This document shows, one piece after another, positions 26,005 through 34,191 of a stretch of 64,000 nucleotides of DNA (positions are counted from its first letter, which is position 1; each line of letters begins with the position of its first letter). The translations under genes were made by a program, and so were the position numbers. Where the stretch lies: positions 62,001 to 126,000 of the forward strand of contig NZ_JAKMHX010000025.1 of assembly GCF_022048975.1 (NCBI RefSeq), written 5' to 3'. The DNA is from Sporosarcina cyprini. Lineage in GTDB: Bacteria > Bacillota > Bacilli > Bacillales_A > Planococcaceae. The notes below the pieces were generated by a model that did not search any database, had not been told where the DNA came from, and saw only the letters and a program-made list of their open reading frames with translations.

Positions 26005-28374
26005 ATGAATGTTAGATTACAAGAAAATGCCGATGCGGTGTATCAGCTTGCTGAGAAGAAGGCCGCGGAATATTTTGCAATACTTTCTGGACAGCTTGCC
26101 AATCAGACTTATGCTACTACCTTAACGAAAGATATACATTCGTGGAAACAGAAACATATCCATCATTATTCACTGTTTTCGCGTGGAAAGAGAAAATCCA
26201 GTGCGCATGGATATCACAAATATATTCTATGGCTTAACAGCTCTGGAAAACTTGATAGTTATTTAGATCGAAGCATTTCCTATATTTTCTTACGGGATCT
26301 AGGCAAGTCTCTTAATTCACAACAAACACAAAACCGGATTCAGCTCATCGTTGAGGATTTAAAAGAACATCTTATCCATTCGCGGGAGAATGGTGGGAAA
26401 GAAGAGATGTTCAGCATGGCGGGGTTATATCGTTGGGCGCAGAAGGAAGGCGTTGAGACGACAGTCATCTGGTTACTGAACAAGTTGAAGTTAGTATCCT
26501 CCATAATTCCAGAAGGGATGGATGCAGACGAAGCGAAGCGGAAGCTCATTAAGATCGTGGCTGGAGTCGTCTTGCATCAGATAGAAGAGATGGCAAAGGA
26601 GATTCCAGGAGAAGAGCGGGCTCGTCGATTGGATGGAGCGATCCGTTTGGGCTATTCGTATGGCCTGACGTATCCGTTTATTGATGATCTGCTGGATTCG
26701 GATGTATTATCCAGTGAAGAGAAAAGACAATATTCCGATCTGATACGCACCACCCTTGTGACAGGATATGTACCCGAACTAGAGAAATGGGCAGGCGAAA
26801 ACGAGGAGCTGATTCGTTCCATCCATTCGGAGCTTCGTGATGCTTTTGCCTATATTGAAGGCCATTTACGGCAGGAGACAAAAGCCGACTTTCTTGAGCA
26901 ATCCTATGTGTTTTTTCATTCACAGGAAGTGGATCGGGAAAAGGATTTTCTCAATGCAACCTACACGAATGAAGAGCTTTATATTCCGGTCATTTTAAAA
27001 TCTGCTTCTTCGCGTTTAATGGCTCGATCGGTTCTTAGCGTCCAAGAAGATGACGGGTTTGATAATCGAACGTTCTTTTACGGCATTTATAACCAGCTGG
27101 CTGACGATTTCGCGGATATGTTTGACGACCTCGAGGCTAACGCGGTAACGCCGTATACGTATTACATGAAGTATCATCGAACGCGCCCGGATCTCATCAA
27201 TCCTTTTGAACTCTATTGGACGGTCATCTGCTATTTGATTCATAACGTGTATGATTCGAATAAGAAGACATGTGACATTATGCTGAACCGTGCCGTGAAT
27301 GGTTTAAAACGATTTAAAGAACGGATGGGAGACGAAACATACAACGAAGTGATGCAAGTATTTGCAACTGGGAATTCTAAGTTCGACCGGCTAATACAAA
27401 AGATGGTTCGCAAAGCTGATGATGTCGAGTTCTTTGATAAACTGCTGCGCGATCACATGATTGCTAATTTCAAGACTAAAGATAAAGAGCGGGAAGCCTT
27501 TTTAAAAACGATTAATACGGTACGCGGTCAAATCAATGCAGCTTTACATATTCCAGAAGACGGAAAAGAATCCTTCTTAGAGGAAGCGGTCATCGAGGCC
27601 GCGAACTACAGCCTGCAAGGGGATGGAAAACGACTTCGACCCATCATGACATGGGTTATGGGCGTTCATGAATATGGGCTAAATCCATCTTCCATCATGC
27701 CTTTACTAAAATCCTTGGAATACATGCATACAGCCTCCCTCATCTTCGATGACTTGCCGTCCCAAGACAATTCGTCTTTCCGCAGGGGACGTCCGACAGT
27801 GCATCACGTATATAACACGGCTGTAGCTGAATTATCAGGTCTTTACTTGAGCCAAAAGGCGGTGGAGGAACAAGCGTCGCTCGACCAGTTTGATTCGCAA
27901 GCTGTGCTTCGTTTAATTCGCTATTCGGCTGGAGTGACAACGGAAATGTGTAAAGGCCAAGCGATGGACTTGAATTCAAAAGGCAGGCTATTGACATTGG
28001 ATCAGTTGCACACTATGTGTTTTTATAAAACCGGTTTGGCATTCGAGGCCACTCTCGTCATGCCTGCAATTTTGGCAGGGAAACAGGAATCTGAACTGGA
28101 AAAGCTGAAGCAGTTTGCCTATCATGCCGGCATCGCTTTTCAAATCAAGGATGACTTGCTCGACATTGAAGGCGACATGGCTTCACTTGGTAAGCCAACT
28201 GGCAAAGATGCCGAAAACAATCATTCGACTTTCGTATCGGTCCTGGGAGCTGACGGAGCCCGCAACATGATGTGGGATCATTACTGTTCCGCCATGGAAT
28301 TGTTGCAACAGATGCAATATAAAACCACTTATTTGGAACACTTTTTAAGTTATATTGTTAACAGGGCCAACTAA
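26005..28374 (+). CDS. Two-domain polyprenyl synthase fusion protein
   Basis: A 789-residue protein. Residues about 530-789 are a trans-isoprenyl diphosphate synthase: GDGKRLRP, the first Asp-rich motif DDLPSQD (582-588), RRGRPTVH, and the second motif DDLLD (716-720), with KGQAMDL between. This half should condense isopentenyl diphosphate with an allylic diphosphate. The N-terminal ~520 residues are helical and unassigned but contain DDLLDSD at 227-233 and DDLEAN around 374, so a second, degenerate isoprenoid-synthase-like fold is possible. Family members are normally about 300 residues, so the fusion is unusual. ATG 26005 follows GAGGGA by eight bases. Confidence 0.82.
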   Translation: MNVRLQENADAVYQLAEKKAAEYFAILSGQLANQTYATTLTKDIHSWKQKHIHHYSLFSRGKRKSSAHGYHKYILWLNSSGKLDSYLDRSISYIFLRDLGKSLNSQQTQNRIQLIVEDLKEHLIHSRENGGKEEMFSMAGLYRWAQKEGVETTVIWLLNKLKLVSSIIPEGMDADEAKRKLIKIVAGVVLHQIEEMAKEIPGEERARRLDGAIRLGYSYGLTYPFIDDLLDSDVLSSEEKRQYSDLIRTTLVTGYVPELEKWAGENEELIRSIHSELRDAFAYIEGHLRQETKADFLEQSYVFFHSQEVDREKDFLNATYTNEELYIPVILKSASSRLMARSVLSVQEDDGFDNRTFFYGIYNQLADDFADMFDDLEANAVTPYTYYMKYHRTRPDLINPFELYWTVICYLIHNVYDSNKKTCDIMLNRAVNGLKRFKERMGDETYNEVMQVFATGNSKFDRLIQKMVRKADDVEFFDKLLRDHMIANFKTKDKEREAFLKTINTVRGQINAALHIPEDGKESFLEEAVIEAANYSLQGDGKRLRPIMTWVMGVHEYGLNPSSIMPLLKSLEYMHTASLIFDDLPSQDNSSFRRGRPTVHHVYNTAVAELSGLYLSQKAVEEQASLDQFDSQAVLRLIRYSAGVTTEMCKGQAMDLNSKGRLLTLDQLHTMCFYKTGLAFEATLVMPAILAGKQESELEKLKQFAYHAGIAFQIKDDLLDIEGDMASLGKPTGKDAENNHSTFVSVLGADGARNMMWDHYCSAMELLQQMQYKTTYLEHFLSYIVNRAN

Positions 28375-28409
28375 ATGATCGGCGCGAAATCAATTGTATG
28401 GAATGCTAT

Positions 28410-28477
28410 AGGGGAAAAAAGTTGTCCAATCGCGAAGCGTTGAACAATCGGACTCGCATGTAAACTTTTTCCTCTAG
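28410..28477 (+). terminator. Probable terminator after the prenyl synthase
   Basis: AGGGGAAAAAAGTT (28410-28423) pairs with AACTTTTTCCTCT (28463-28475). The arms are long but the loop is about 40 bases. Confidence 0.6.
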
Positions 28478-28585
28478 TCAATCAATAGTCATGACGTTCA
28501 CCGGCTCTTTGCCACAAGGGAAAAAGGAATCATTGAGATGTACTTTTATCGACTTTAATTATGACTTACCAAAGGGTGAATTCTA

Positions 28586-29383
28586 ATGCCAAATGTAACT
28601 ATAAACAATGCTTCTCTTCATTACGAATTCAAAGGGGAAGGTTCGATTACTATCGTTTTCACCCACGGTGCGTCGTGGGACTCTGGCCAGTGGCGGGACC
28701 AGGTGGAATTCTTCTCGAAGGATTATCAGACGATTGTATGGGACGTGCGGGGGCATGGTTGTTCAACGTTGCCTGAAGGTAAGGTGGATTCGGAGGATTT
28801 TACAGCCGATTTAATTGGGCTGCTGGATCATTTGGGTGTTGAAAAGGCAGTGCTTTGTGGGCTGTCGTTGGGAGGCCATATCTCTTTACAGGCGGCGGTC
28901 CGTCATCCAGAACGTGTTGCAGCGCTCATCCTGATTGGCACACCTTTTACGAATCGATTCAATTGGTTTGAGCGAATTGCGGTTCCGATCAATCGATGGT
29001 CGAATCGTTTTATCCCTATGGCTACCCTCGCAAAGCTCCAGGCGAATGCGTTGTCCAAATACAATCCGGCAAACCGGATGTATATTGAGGATACCGTGGG
29101 GTCTATTCCGCATGCCGATTGGCTACGTCTATGGGATGCCATATCCCGGATGGAAAGCAAAGATGATTTGGAAAAAGTCGTTTGTCCTACGCTAATCCTT
29201 TATGGCGAGCATGACTCCATGATTAAACGGCAGCAACAGTATTTAGCAAAGGCAATCAAAGATGCACGCCTTGTCTCAATTGAAAATGCCCACCATGCGA
29301 CGAATCTGGACAATACCGATCAAGTAAATGAATGTATAGAACGTTTTTTGAATGAGTCCGGAGTAATGTCCTCTAAATTATAA
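28586..29383 (+). CDS. Alpha/beta hydrolase
   Basis: A 265-residue alpha/beta-hydrolase-fold protein. The oxyanion region FTHGASWDSG, nucleophile elbow GLSLGG (S94), acid D210 (LYGEHDS) and histidine H236 or H237 (NAHHATN) form a complete triad. No signal peptide, so it is cytoplasmic. The pattern is that of the broad esterase/lactonase/3-oxoadipate enol-lactonase-like group; the substrate cannot be told. AAAGGGTG precedes the ATG. It is flanked by its own intergenic regions, so is probably monocistronic. Confidence 0.9.
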   Translation: MPNVTINNASLHYEFKGEGSITIVFTHGASWDSGQWRDQVEFFSKDYQTIVWDVRGHGCSTLPEGKVDSEDFTADLIGLLDHLGVEKAVLCGLSLGGHISLQAAVRHPERVAALILIGTPFTNRFNWFERIAVPINRWSNRFIPMATLAKLQANALSKYNPANRMYIEDTVGSIPHADWLRLWDAISRMESKDDLEKVVCPTLILYGEHDSMIKRQQQYLAKAIKDARLVSIENAHHATNLDNTDQVNECIERFLNESGVMSSKL

Positions 29384-29676
29384 AAAGCTGTAGTTCTTCT
29401 AATAGATCTCTACCAGCTTAGAGCTGCAGTAATCGAAGGTATTTCATGAGGAGAGTGTAAGTCTTTCGAATTCGTCATACTAGGGGAGTTTTTTCGACAT
29501 GTTGGAGTAGTTAGGTGGAGGTCGGATGATCCTTCGCTTGCCGATCGAGAATTATCCGTTCAATTAGCTGTTAGGAAGTTAAACTGAAATCCATGTGGAT
29601 CAAGGGGCAGGTCGGTGACTGTCAACACGAACGTTTGCAGGATATACATCTCAGATAAATTCAATACCAATCAACA
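29384..29676. other. Intergenic region, no gene recognised
   Basis: About 290 bases after the alpha/beta hydrolase. I see no coding frame, RNA fold or promoter worth calling. Confidence 0.35.
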
Positions 29677-29713
29677 GTAAAGAAGAAACCAGATTGACCG
29701 GGTTCTTCTTTAC
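29677..29713 (-). terminator. Hairpin after the GNAT gene
   Basis: GTAAAGAAGAAACC (29677-29690) pairs with GGTTCTTCTTTAC (29701-29713) apart from one bulged A. It lies 50 bases after the stop of the minus-strand GNAT gene. Confidence 0.6.
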
Positions 29714-29761
29714 AATGTCTTCATCCGCCCTCTCGCTATAGTCGTGTTACCCTACCTATTA

Positions 29762-30241
29762 CTACACCAATTCCTTCAAATACCACCGATCCATCGTCGA
29801 ATGCTCCGACCCATCAAGTGGACGCTCCAGCCGCTGGAAGCCGAGTTTTGCATATAGGTGATTTGCCGCTTCGAGTTTGTCCATCGTTTCCAAATAACAG
29901 TGTGTGTAGTGCTCCTTGGCAAACTCCAGTGCAGTTTCCATTAGCTCTTTGGAATGACCCATGCCTTGTGATTCGGGTTTAATATAAAGCTTCTGCAATT
30001 CGCAAATCGCACCTGTCCTCCCGAATCGGGCAATCCCCACACCGCCTGCCACTTGCTCTGCTTCATCCACCAACACCCAATATTTTGCGTTCGGCTCGTT
30101 TTTATAGTAATCCGCGAGATTTCCGAGCTGTGGATCGAAATAAGCCGTTCCGGGGATATCCAACTGATAGGATTCCAATGATTCTTTGATGATCCGCTCA
30201 ATGGCCATATTGTCTTTCTTCTCAATTTCACGTATACGCAT
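29762..30241 (-). CDS. GNAT acetyltransferase
   Basis: A 159-residue single-domain GNAT protein. The acetyl-CoA loop is seen as ESQGMGHSKELM (consensus Q/RxxGxG/A), preceded by the beta4 strand CELQKLYI, and followed by CYLETMDKLEAANHLYAKLGF. The layout is that of small-molecule or amino-acid N-acetyltransferases; the acceptor is unknown. The ATG at 30241 is the natural start. It lies 100 bases downstream of another acetyltransferase gene on the same strand, with which it may be co-transcribed. Confidence 0.88.
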   Translation of the reverse strand: MRIREIEKKDNMAIERIIKESLESYQLDIPGTAYFDPQLGNLADYYKNEPNAKYWVLVDEAEQVAGGVGIARFGRTGAICELQKLYIKPESQGMGHSKELMETALEFAKEHYTHCYLETMDKLEAANHLYAKLGFQRLERPLDGSEHSTMDRWYLKELV

Positions 30242-30344
30242 GATTCATCCCCCAATTGGTACATTTTTTTGCTACCTACATGTAGTGGATTGTAATTTCA
30301 TTTCATAATTTGAAAAGAAGGCCGCTGCACAGGCCCTCTACTCA

Positions 30345-31361
30345 TTACTTCAATTGCTTCAAAATCCGATAATGGCCTTTCCCAGGCAGAAAACCGAAGC
30401 CACGGTTTATTGCTTGCATTGGCGCGTTCGATTCTTCGGCATCTGTCGTCAAGGTGTGAGCTCCTTCCTTCAGCGCGCATTCAATCGACAGCTGTTTCAA
30501 CGCTTTTGCGATGCCGCGTCCTCGATATTCCTTTCGAACCCCCGTGTAGTTCGTATACAACACGCCCTCTTCGTCTGTTGTGAATAATTGAGTGACGCCT
30601 ACGAAACGATCTCCGTCCAGTGCAATGAAAATCCAGTCGTCGCGCGAAATATCTTCTGGCAGAAACTCGTTTCTCCATTGTTCAAGCGGCGGCAGGCTTC
30701 CGTATTGGCCCGGGTTGTCTTTCGCTGTTTCGACGCATAACTCGTACAATTTTTGTTCCGAATCTTCGCCACGTATTTCCGCGAATGTGATGAATCGAAT
30801 GCCTGACCTCATCGCCTGTGCTGCCGCGTCTTTCTGCTGCACTGGGTCGTAAGTGCGACGAAGATCGAGCAGTAGATCAAACACATGCGCATCGAGTTGG
30901 AATCCTCTCTTTTCAACAAATGGAAGGGACGCATCGATCCAGTCATGGACAGTGGATAACAGAATGGAAGCTTGCTGTTCGTTCGCCCATTTTTCGATAT
31001 GGGCTAGAAGCAGACTGCCCACCCCTTGATTGCGATAATCGGGATGCACACAGAATGTACTTCCGAACTGGCCGGGATCGGTCCATGGAGCGCGGAACGA
31101 CGCACCATACCCAATGATTGCCCCTTCTTCGTTCTCGGCTACTACTCTCGTTCTGCCGAAACCGGCCAAGAGGCCATGTTCATTGAGTGTCAGGTGGGAT
31201 GTTGCCGGCACATGCCGATCTTCTTCCTCGAGCGATTGGGCGGTTACGGAATCCGGTTCAATCGTGTTGAAAAGCGCAGCGACATGCGGATAATCATCGG
31301 GTACTTTCATGTCTCGAAGCCTGGCAATGCTGGCCATGTTATTTGTTTCGTTCATCGTCAT
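30345..31361 (-). CDS. Tandem GNAT acetyltransferase
   Basis: A 338-residue protein with two GNAT domains. The first (about 10-165) has FCVHPDYRNQGVGSLLLAHIEKWA; the second (about 180-335) has TGVRKEYRGRGIAKALKQLSIECA and TDAEESNAPMQAINRGFGF. Both acetyl-CoA loops look intact. Twin-GNAT proteins include mycothiol synthase and several antibiotic- or amine-modifying enzymes, but this one lacks features that would identify its acceptor. AGGAAG precedes the ATG at 31361 by six bases. Confidence 0.88.
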   Translation of the reverse strand: MTMNETNNMASIARLRDMKVPDDYPHVAALFNTIEPDSVTAQSLEEEDRHVPATSHLTLNEHGLLAGFGRTRVVAENEEGAIIGYGASFRAPWTDPGQFGSTFCVHPDYRNQGVGSLLLAHIEKWANEQQASILLSTVHDWIDASLPFVEKRGFQLDAHVFDLLLDLRRTYDPVQQKDAAAQAMRSGIRFITFAEIRGEDSEQKLYELCVETAKDNPGQYGSLPPLEQWRNEFLPEDISRDDWIFIALDGDRFVGVTQLFTTDEEGVLYTNYTGVRKEYRGRGIAKALKQLSIECALKEGAHTLTTDAEESNAPMQAINRGFGFLPGKGHYRILKQLK

Positions 31362-31490
31362 AGTGATCTTCCTCTTCTTTGAATTGGGTCTGTTTAGTAA
31401 TCAATCAAGGCACTTGCATGAATATAATTATAACAATTTTCCTAGTAGTGGCACAGCTTGTATTATTGCAACTTGGACATGCAAGAAAGT

Positions 31491-31520
31491 GAGTTGCCGT
31501 GAGTTGCCATGAGTTGCCAT
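31491..31520. repeat. Three tandem copies of a 10-bp unit
   Basis: GAGTTGCCGT, GAGTTGCCAT, GAGTTGCCAT in direct succession, 60 bases before the ECF-type promoter of SLH gene 2. Confidence 0.8.
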
Positions 31521-31580
31521 GTTCATTCACCAGCCAATCCACGGCGTAAATGAACGTCTTTTATTCATTCTTATTTTCTT

Positions 31581-31606
31581 TGAAACTTTTCCTGAATTCT
31601 CTCGTC
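31581..31606 (+). promoter_or_regulatory. ECF-sigma-type promoter of SLH gene 2
   Basis: TGAAAC (31581-31586), 16-base spacer, CGTC (31603-31606) followed by TATACGG. The spacer TTTTCCTGAATTCTCT is nearly the same as in SLH gene 3. Confidence 0.82.
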
Positions 31607-31654
31607 TATACGGTAATTCCAAGATTAGTATGTAAACAGAGAGGATGGAAAACA

Positions 31655-33154
31655 TTGAAGAAACTAATTGTGTTACTAGTTGCATTGTTGCTTGCGGTGA
31701 GTTTGCCAGTAACCGGAACTGCAGCGGGCACCACACAATTTTCTGATGTGCCGCAGTCGAAGCATTTCGCAGAAGCGGTTTATGAGCTGGCGGGACGGAA
31801 TATTATCGGCGGGTATCCGGATGGCACGTTCAAGCCGGGCAATCCAATTACGAGGGGACAGGCCGCAGCTATCATCGCGAAGATGCTTGAGCTGGATACG
31901 GATCAGGTGAAGAATCCAGGCTTTAAGGATGTTTCACCGGAGAATGGCTACTATAAAGCGATTGCCGCGCTGGCGGAGAAAGAAATCATTGGCGGCTATG
32001 AGGATGGCCGATTTGGACCGAATGATCCCATTAAGCGTGGACAAATGGCATCGATTCTTGTCAAAGCGTTTGATTTGCCTCGGTATGCTGTAGAGGATAA
32101 AGATAACCCATTCAAGGATGTGAAAAATTACTCTTACGTTTCGCATAGCCAGAACATCTTAATTATCTACCATCTCGGCATCACGACGGGAACATCACCA
32201 ACGACCTTTAGCCCGAATGCTTCCATTACGAGGGGGCAGGCAGCCAAACTTCTCAAGGCAGCGGAAGAGTCAAAGCCACAGATGAAGACACTGCAGGCAA
32301 GTGAATTCGGATGGGAAAAGATCGAGTGGTTCAATGATGGAGAGAAAAACCCAGGCGTTTTCAAGGCCGCATTGGTGACGGGACGAAAAACACCTGCTGG
32401 TTACACGGGCGACCGCCTGCAAATCGTCCCTCTGAAAGAAGGGACTGGCACGCTTAGCTTCGGTGAAGGTAACATCTATTTTCCAGATGAAAAGAATTTC
32501 AAGAAGTACTATGTGCATGTCAAGAAAACGGATGGCGAATGGAGTGTGTCGTTGGAAGAGACGGACGACCATTTTCCGACTGCAGCTGGCCTAGAAATGA
32601 CGCAGGAGCAGACAAAGCAAGTGGAACAAGTCTCTCTCTCGACGATGGAAGGAGAGCCGCTGTCAGATAGCGTGGCATTCAAGTATTGCAAAAAGGGCAT
32701 GATGGACAATCTTTGCATTGATATTGATAAACCAGGCCAATACATTGCCACTGTACGCTACAAAGGCGGTGAGAAAAACCGGTATGGGATTGAGGTAACA
32801 GAAAAAACGGCTCATTTCTATTATGGTATCCGGACTTTGCAGGAAAGGACATCTCACTCGGTTGACTTAAGTAATGATAGCTATTACTCCGTGAAACCTG
32901 GACATAAAATCGGAAAGCACATCATTCCGCAAGACTCCGAGCAGATCGCTGTCGTGACAAGGGAGAAGGACACTAATATTTTCCGCGCTGAAGCGAAAAA
33001 AGGCGGCAATTTCATAGTGGAATTCCCGGATGACCGCGTGAAGGTCTACTCTGACGGCCATGTTTTCTTTGAAGGTATTGCAATTGATGTTCAGCAGCTG
33101 GGAAACATTGTATATGTAACGGTTAGACCGTATCTCCATGATTACTGGATGTGA
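31655..33154 (+). CDS. SLH-domain cell-surface protein 2
   Basis: A 499-residue exported protein with a signal peptide (KKLIVLLVALLLAVSLPVTG, probable cleavage after GTAAG) and three SLH repeats in residues about 25-215 (FSDVPQSKHFAEAVYELAGR, GGYPDGTFKPGNPITRGQAA, FKDVSPENGYYKAIAALAE, FGPNDPIKRGQMA, and a third ending in ITRGQAAKLL). The C-terminal ~280 residues are beta-rich and of unknown fold. A TTG at 31655 is the start, supported by the signal peptide and an AGAGAGGATGG site. It is a close paralogue of the SLH protein at 49368, including the C-terminal region, so the two arose by duplication. Confidence 0.92.
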   Translation: MKKLIVLLVALLLAVSLPVTGTAAGTTQFSDVPQSKHFAEAVYELAGRNIIGGYPDGTFKPGNPITRGQAAAIIAKMLELDTDQVKNPGFKDVSPENGYYKAIAALAEKEIIGGYEDGRFGPNDPIKRGQMASILVKAFDLPRYAVEDKDNPFKDVKNYSYVSHSQNILIIYHLGITTGTSPTTFSPNASITRGQAAKLLKAAEESKPQMKTLQASEFGWEKIEWFNDGEKNPGVFKAALVTGRKTPAGYTGDRLQIVPLKEGTGTLSFGEGNIYFPDEKNFKKYYVHVKKTDGEWSVSLEETDDHFPTAAGLEMTQEQTKQVEQVSLSTMEGEPLSDSVAFKYCKKGMMDNLCIDIDKPGQYIATVRYKGGEKNRYGIEVTEKTAHFYYGIRTLQERTSHSVDLSNDSYYSVKPGHKIGKHIIPQDSEQIAVVTREKDTNIFRAEAKKGGNFIVEFPDDRVKVYSDGHVFFEGIAIDVQQLGNIVYVTVRPYLHDYWM

Positions 33155-33294
33155 TGGAGTGTTTGTAAGATTAGGTACAAGGAAAGCCGCTGATCGCAGT
33201 CGTGGGCGTTTTTCAACAGCAGGGCAGTGATTACAGTAAATTGTTAAAACATTACTTTTCAAGCATACTCTCTATGAATCAAAAGCAAACTTCA

Positions 33295-33344
33295 GGGCGT
33301 TCATTGTTGACCTAACAAGGGTCAATAATGGACGTCTTTTAAGT
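33295..33344 (+). terminator. Terminator downstream of SLH gene 2
   Basis: GGGCGTTCATTGTTGACC (33295-33312) pairs with GGGTCAATAATGGACGTC (33319-33336) with G-T pairs, then TTTTAAG. It lies 140 bases after the stop. Confidence 0.75.
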
Positions 33345-33533
33345 TTATTTTAGATAATCCCATACCCTTAAGCTGAGAGAGTGATAAAAGTAACATTGGA
33401 AGCGAAGGAGAATTTTTCTCTGTTTTGGAAGGAGTGCTTCCACTTAAATTTATCCTTACAGGCTGGGACAATAAGACGGAAAGTTAAAACTAAATACCCA
33501 TATGGGTTTGAAAGGAATCGTATAAAGTATTTA

Positions 33534-33561
33534 TTGTAACTTTTAAAAAGTTTAGTATAAT
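33534..33561 (+). promoter_or_regulatory. SigA-type promoter before the symporter operon
   Basis: TTGTAA (33534-33539), 16-base spacer, TATAAT (33556-33561). The leader to the DUF485 gene would be about 215 bases. Confidence 0.65.
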
Positions 33562-33583
33562 CTGAAATAGTGAGGGTGATCAC

Positions 33584-33694
33584 TTGTCATTAATGGGAAA
33601 CATTACCGGTAAAATTACGAGGAAGGGGATACGGAAAATACAGGTTACTGGCATGGGGCTAGGAAAACGATTTTTGTGGACCTATGAATCCTAG
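33584..33694 (+). CDS. Possible 36-aa basic peptide in the symporter leader
   Basis: A TTG preceded by GAGGGTGATCAC opens a 36-codon frame (LMGNITGKITRKGIRKIQV...) ending in TAG at 33692-33694, just after a good promoter. The product is short and basic. It may be a leader peptide or chance; no homologue is recognised. Confidence 0.3.
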   Translation: MSLMGNITGKITRKGIRKIQVTGMGLGKRFLWTYES

Positions 33695-33783
33695 TCACTA
33701 GCATTAGAGTAAATTAACGCCTCACATAGTTAACTGGATGATGATTCCGCTCGAGACCAAATACCAAGGGAGTTGAGATTGAT

Positions 33784-34191
33784 TTGAAAGAAAAAGAATT
33801 TGTTATGACAGATGAGCCTTGTGAAACGATTCATATTAAAGAGCTACCAGAGCTGGATGAGGAAACAAGGTATATTGCTAAGACCGAATTTCGGACAGGG
33901 CTATCACTGACTATTATTTATTTTCTTTTCGTACTATCGGTTCCAGTGATGAATTGGTTTAAACCGGATTGGGCTTTTACCAAACTGTTCGGGGGAATGT
34001 CCGCCAGTTGGTTTTTAACGACAATATTTGCTATGGCGATGGCTTTCATTATTGCATTCGTTCACACGAAACTCTATGAGAGGTGGGAAAGAAAAGTTGG
34101 AACTACCATACAAGCAACCGGAAATGTAGAGAAGAATGAGATTACCACACCTTCAGTTGAAAATGAAAAAGAGAAGGAGATTGTTAAATGA
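33784..34191 (+). CDS. DUF485 membrane protein
   Basis: A 135-residue protein with two membrane helices (about 40-60 and 75-100) and charged ends, matching DUF485 (YjcH-like) proteins. These are encoded next to acetate/solute-sodium symporters and are thought to be small partners of the transporter. TTG 33784 is the start, behind AAGGGAG. Its stop overlaps the symporter start as ATGA, so the two genes are translationally coupled. The N-terminal 30 residues and C-terminal 30 residues are longer and more acidic or charged than in the ~100-residue E. coli protein. Confidence 0.87.
   Translation: MKEKEFVMTDEPCETIHIKELPELDEETRYIAKTEFRTGLSLTIIYFLFVLSVPVMNWFKPDWAFTKLFGGMSASWFLTTIFAMAMAFIIAFVHTKLYERWERKVGTTIQATGNVEKNEITTPSVENEKEKEIVK

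Noticed and set aside
31491-31520. Short CRISPR-like repeat array
   Set aside because: Three contiguous 10-bp units without spacers; no cas genes are present in the window.
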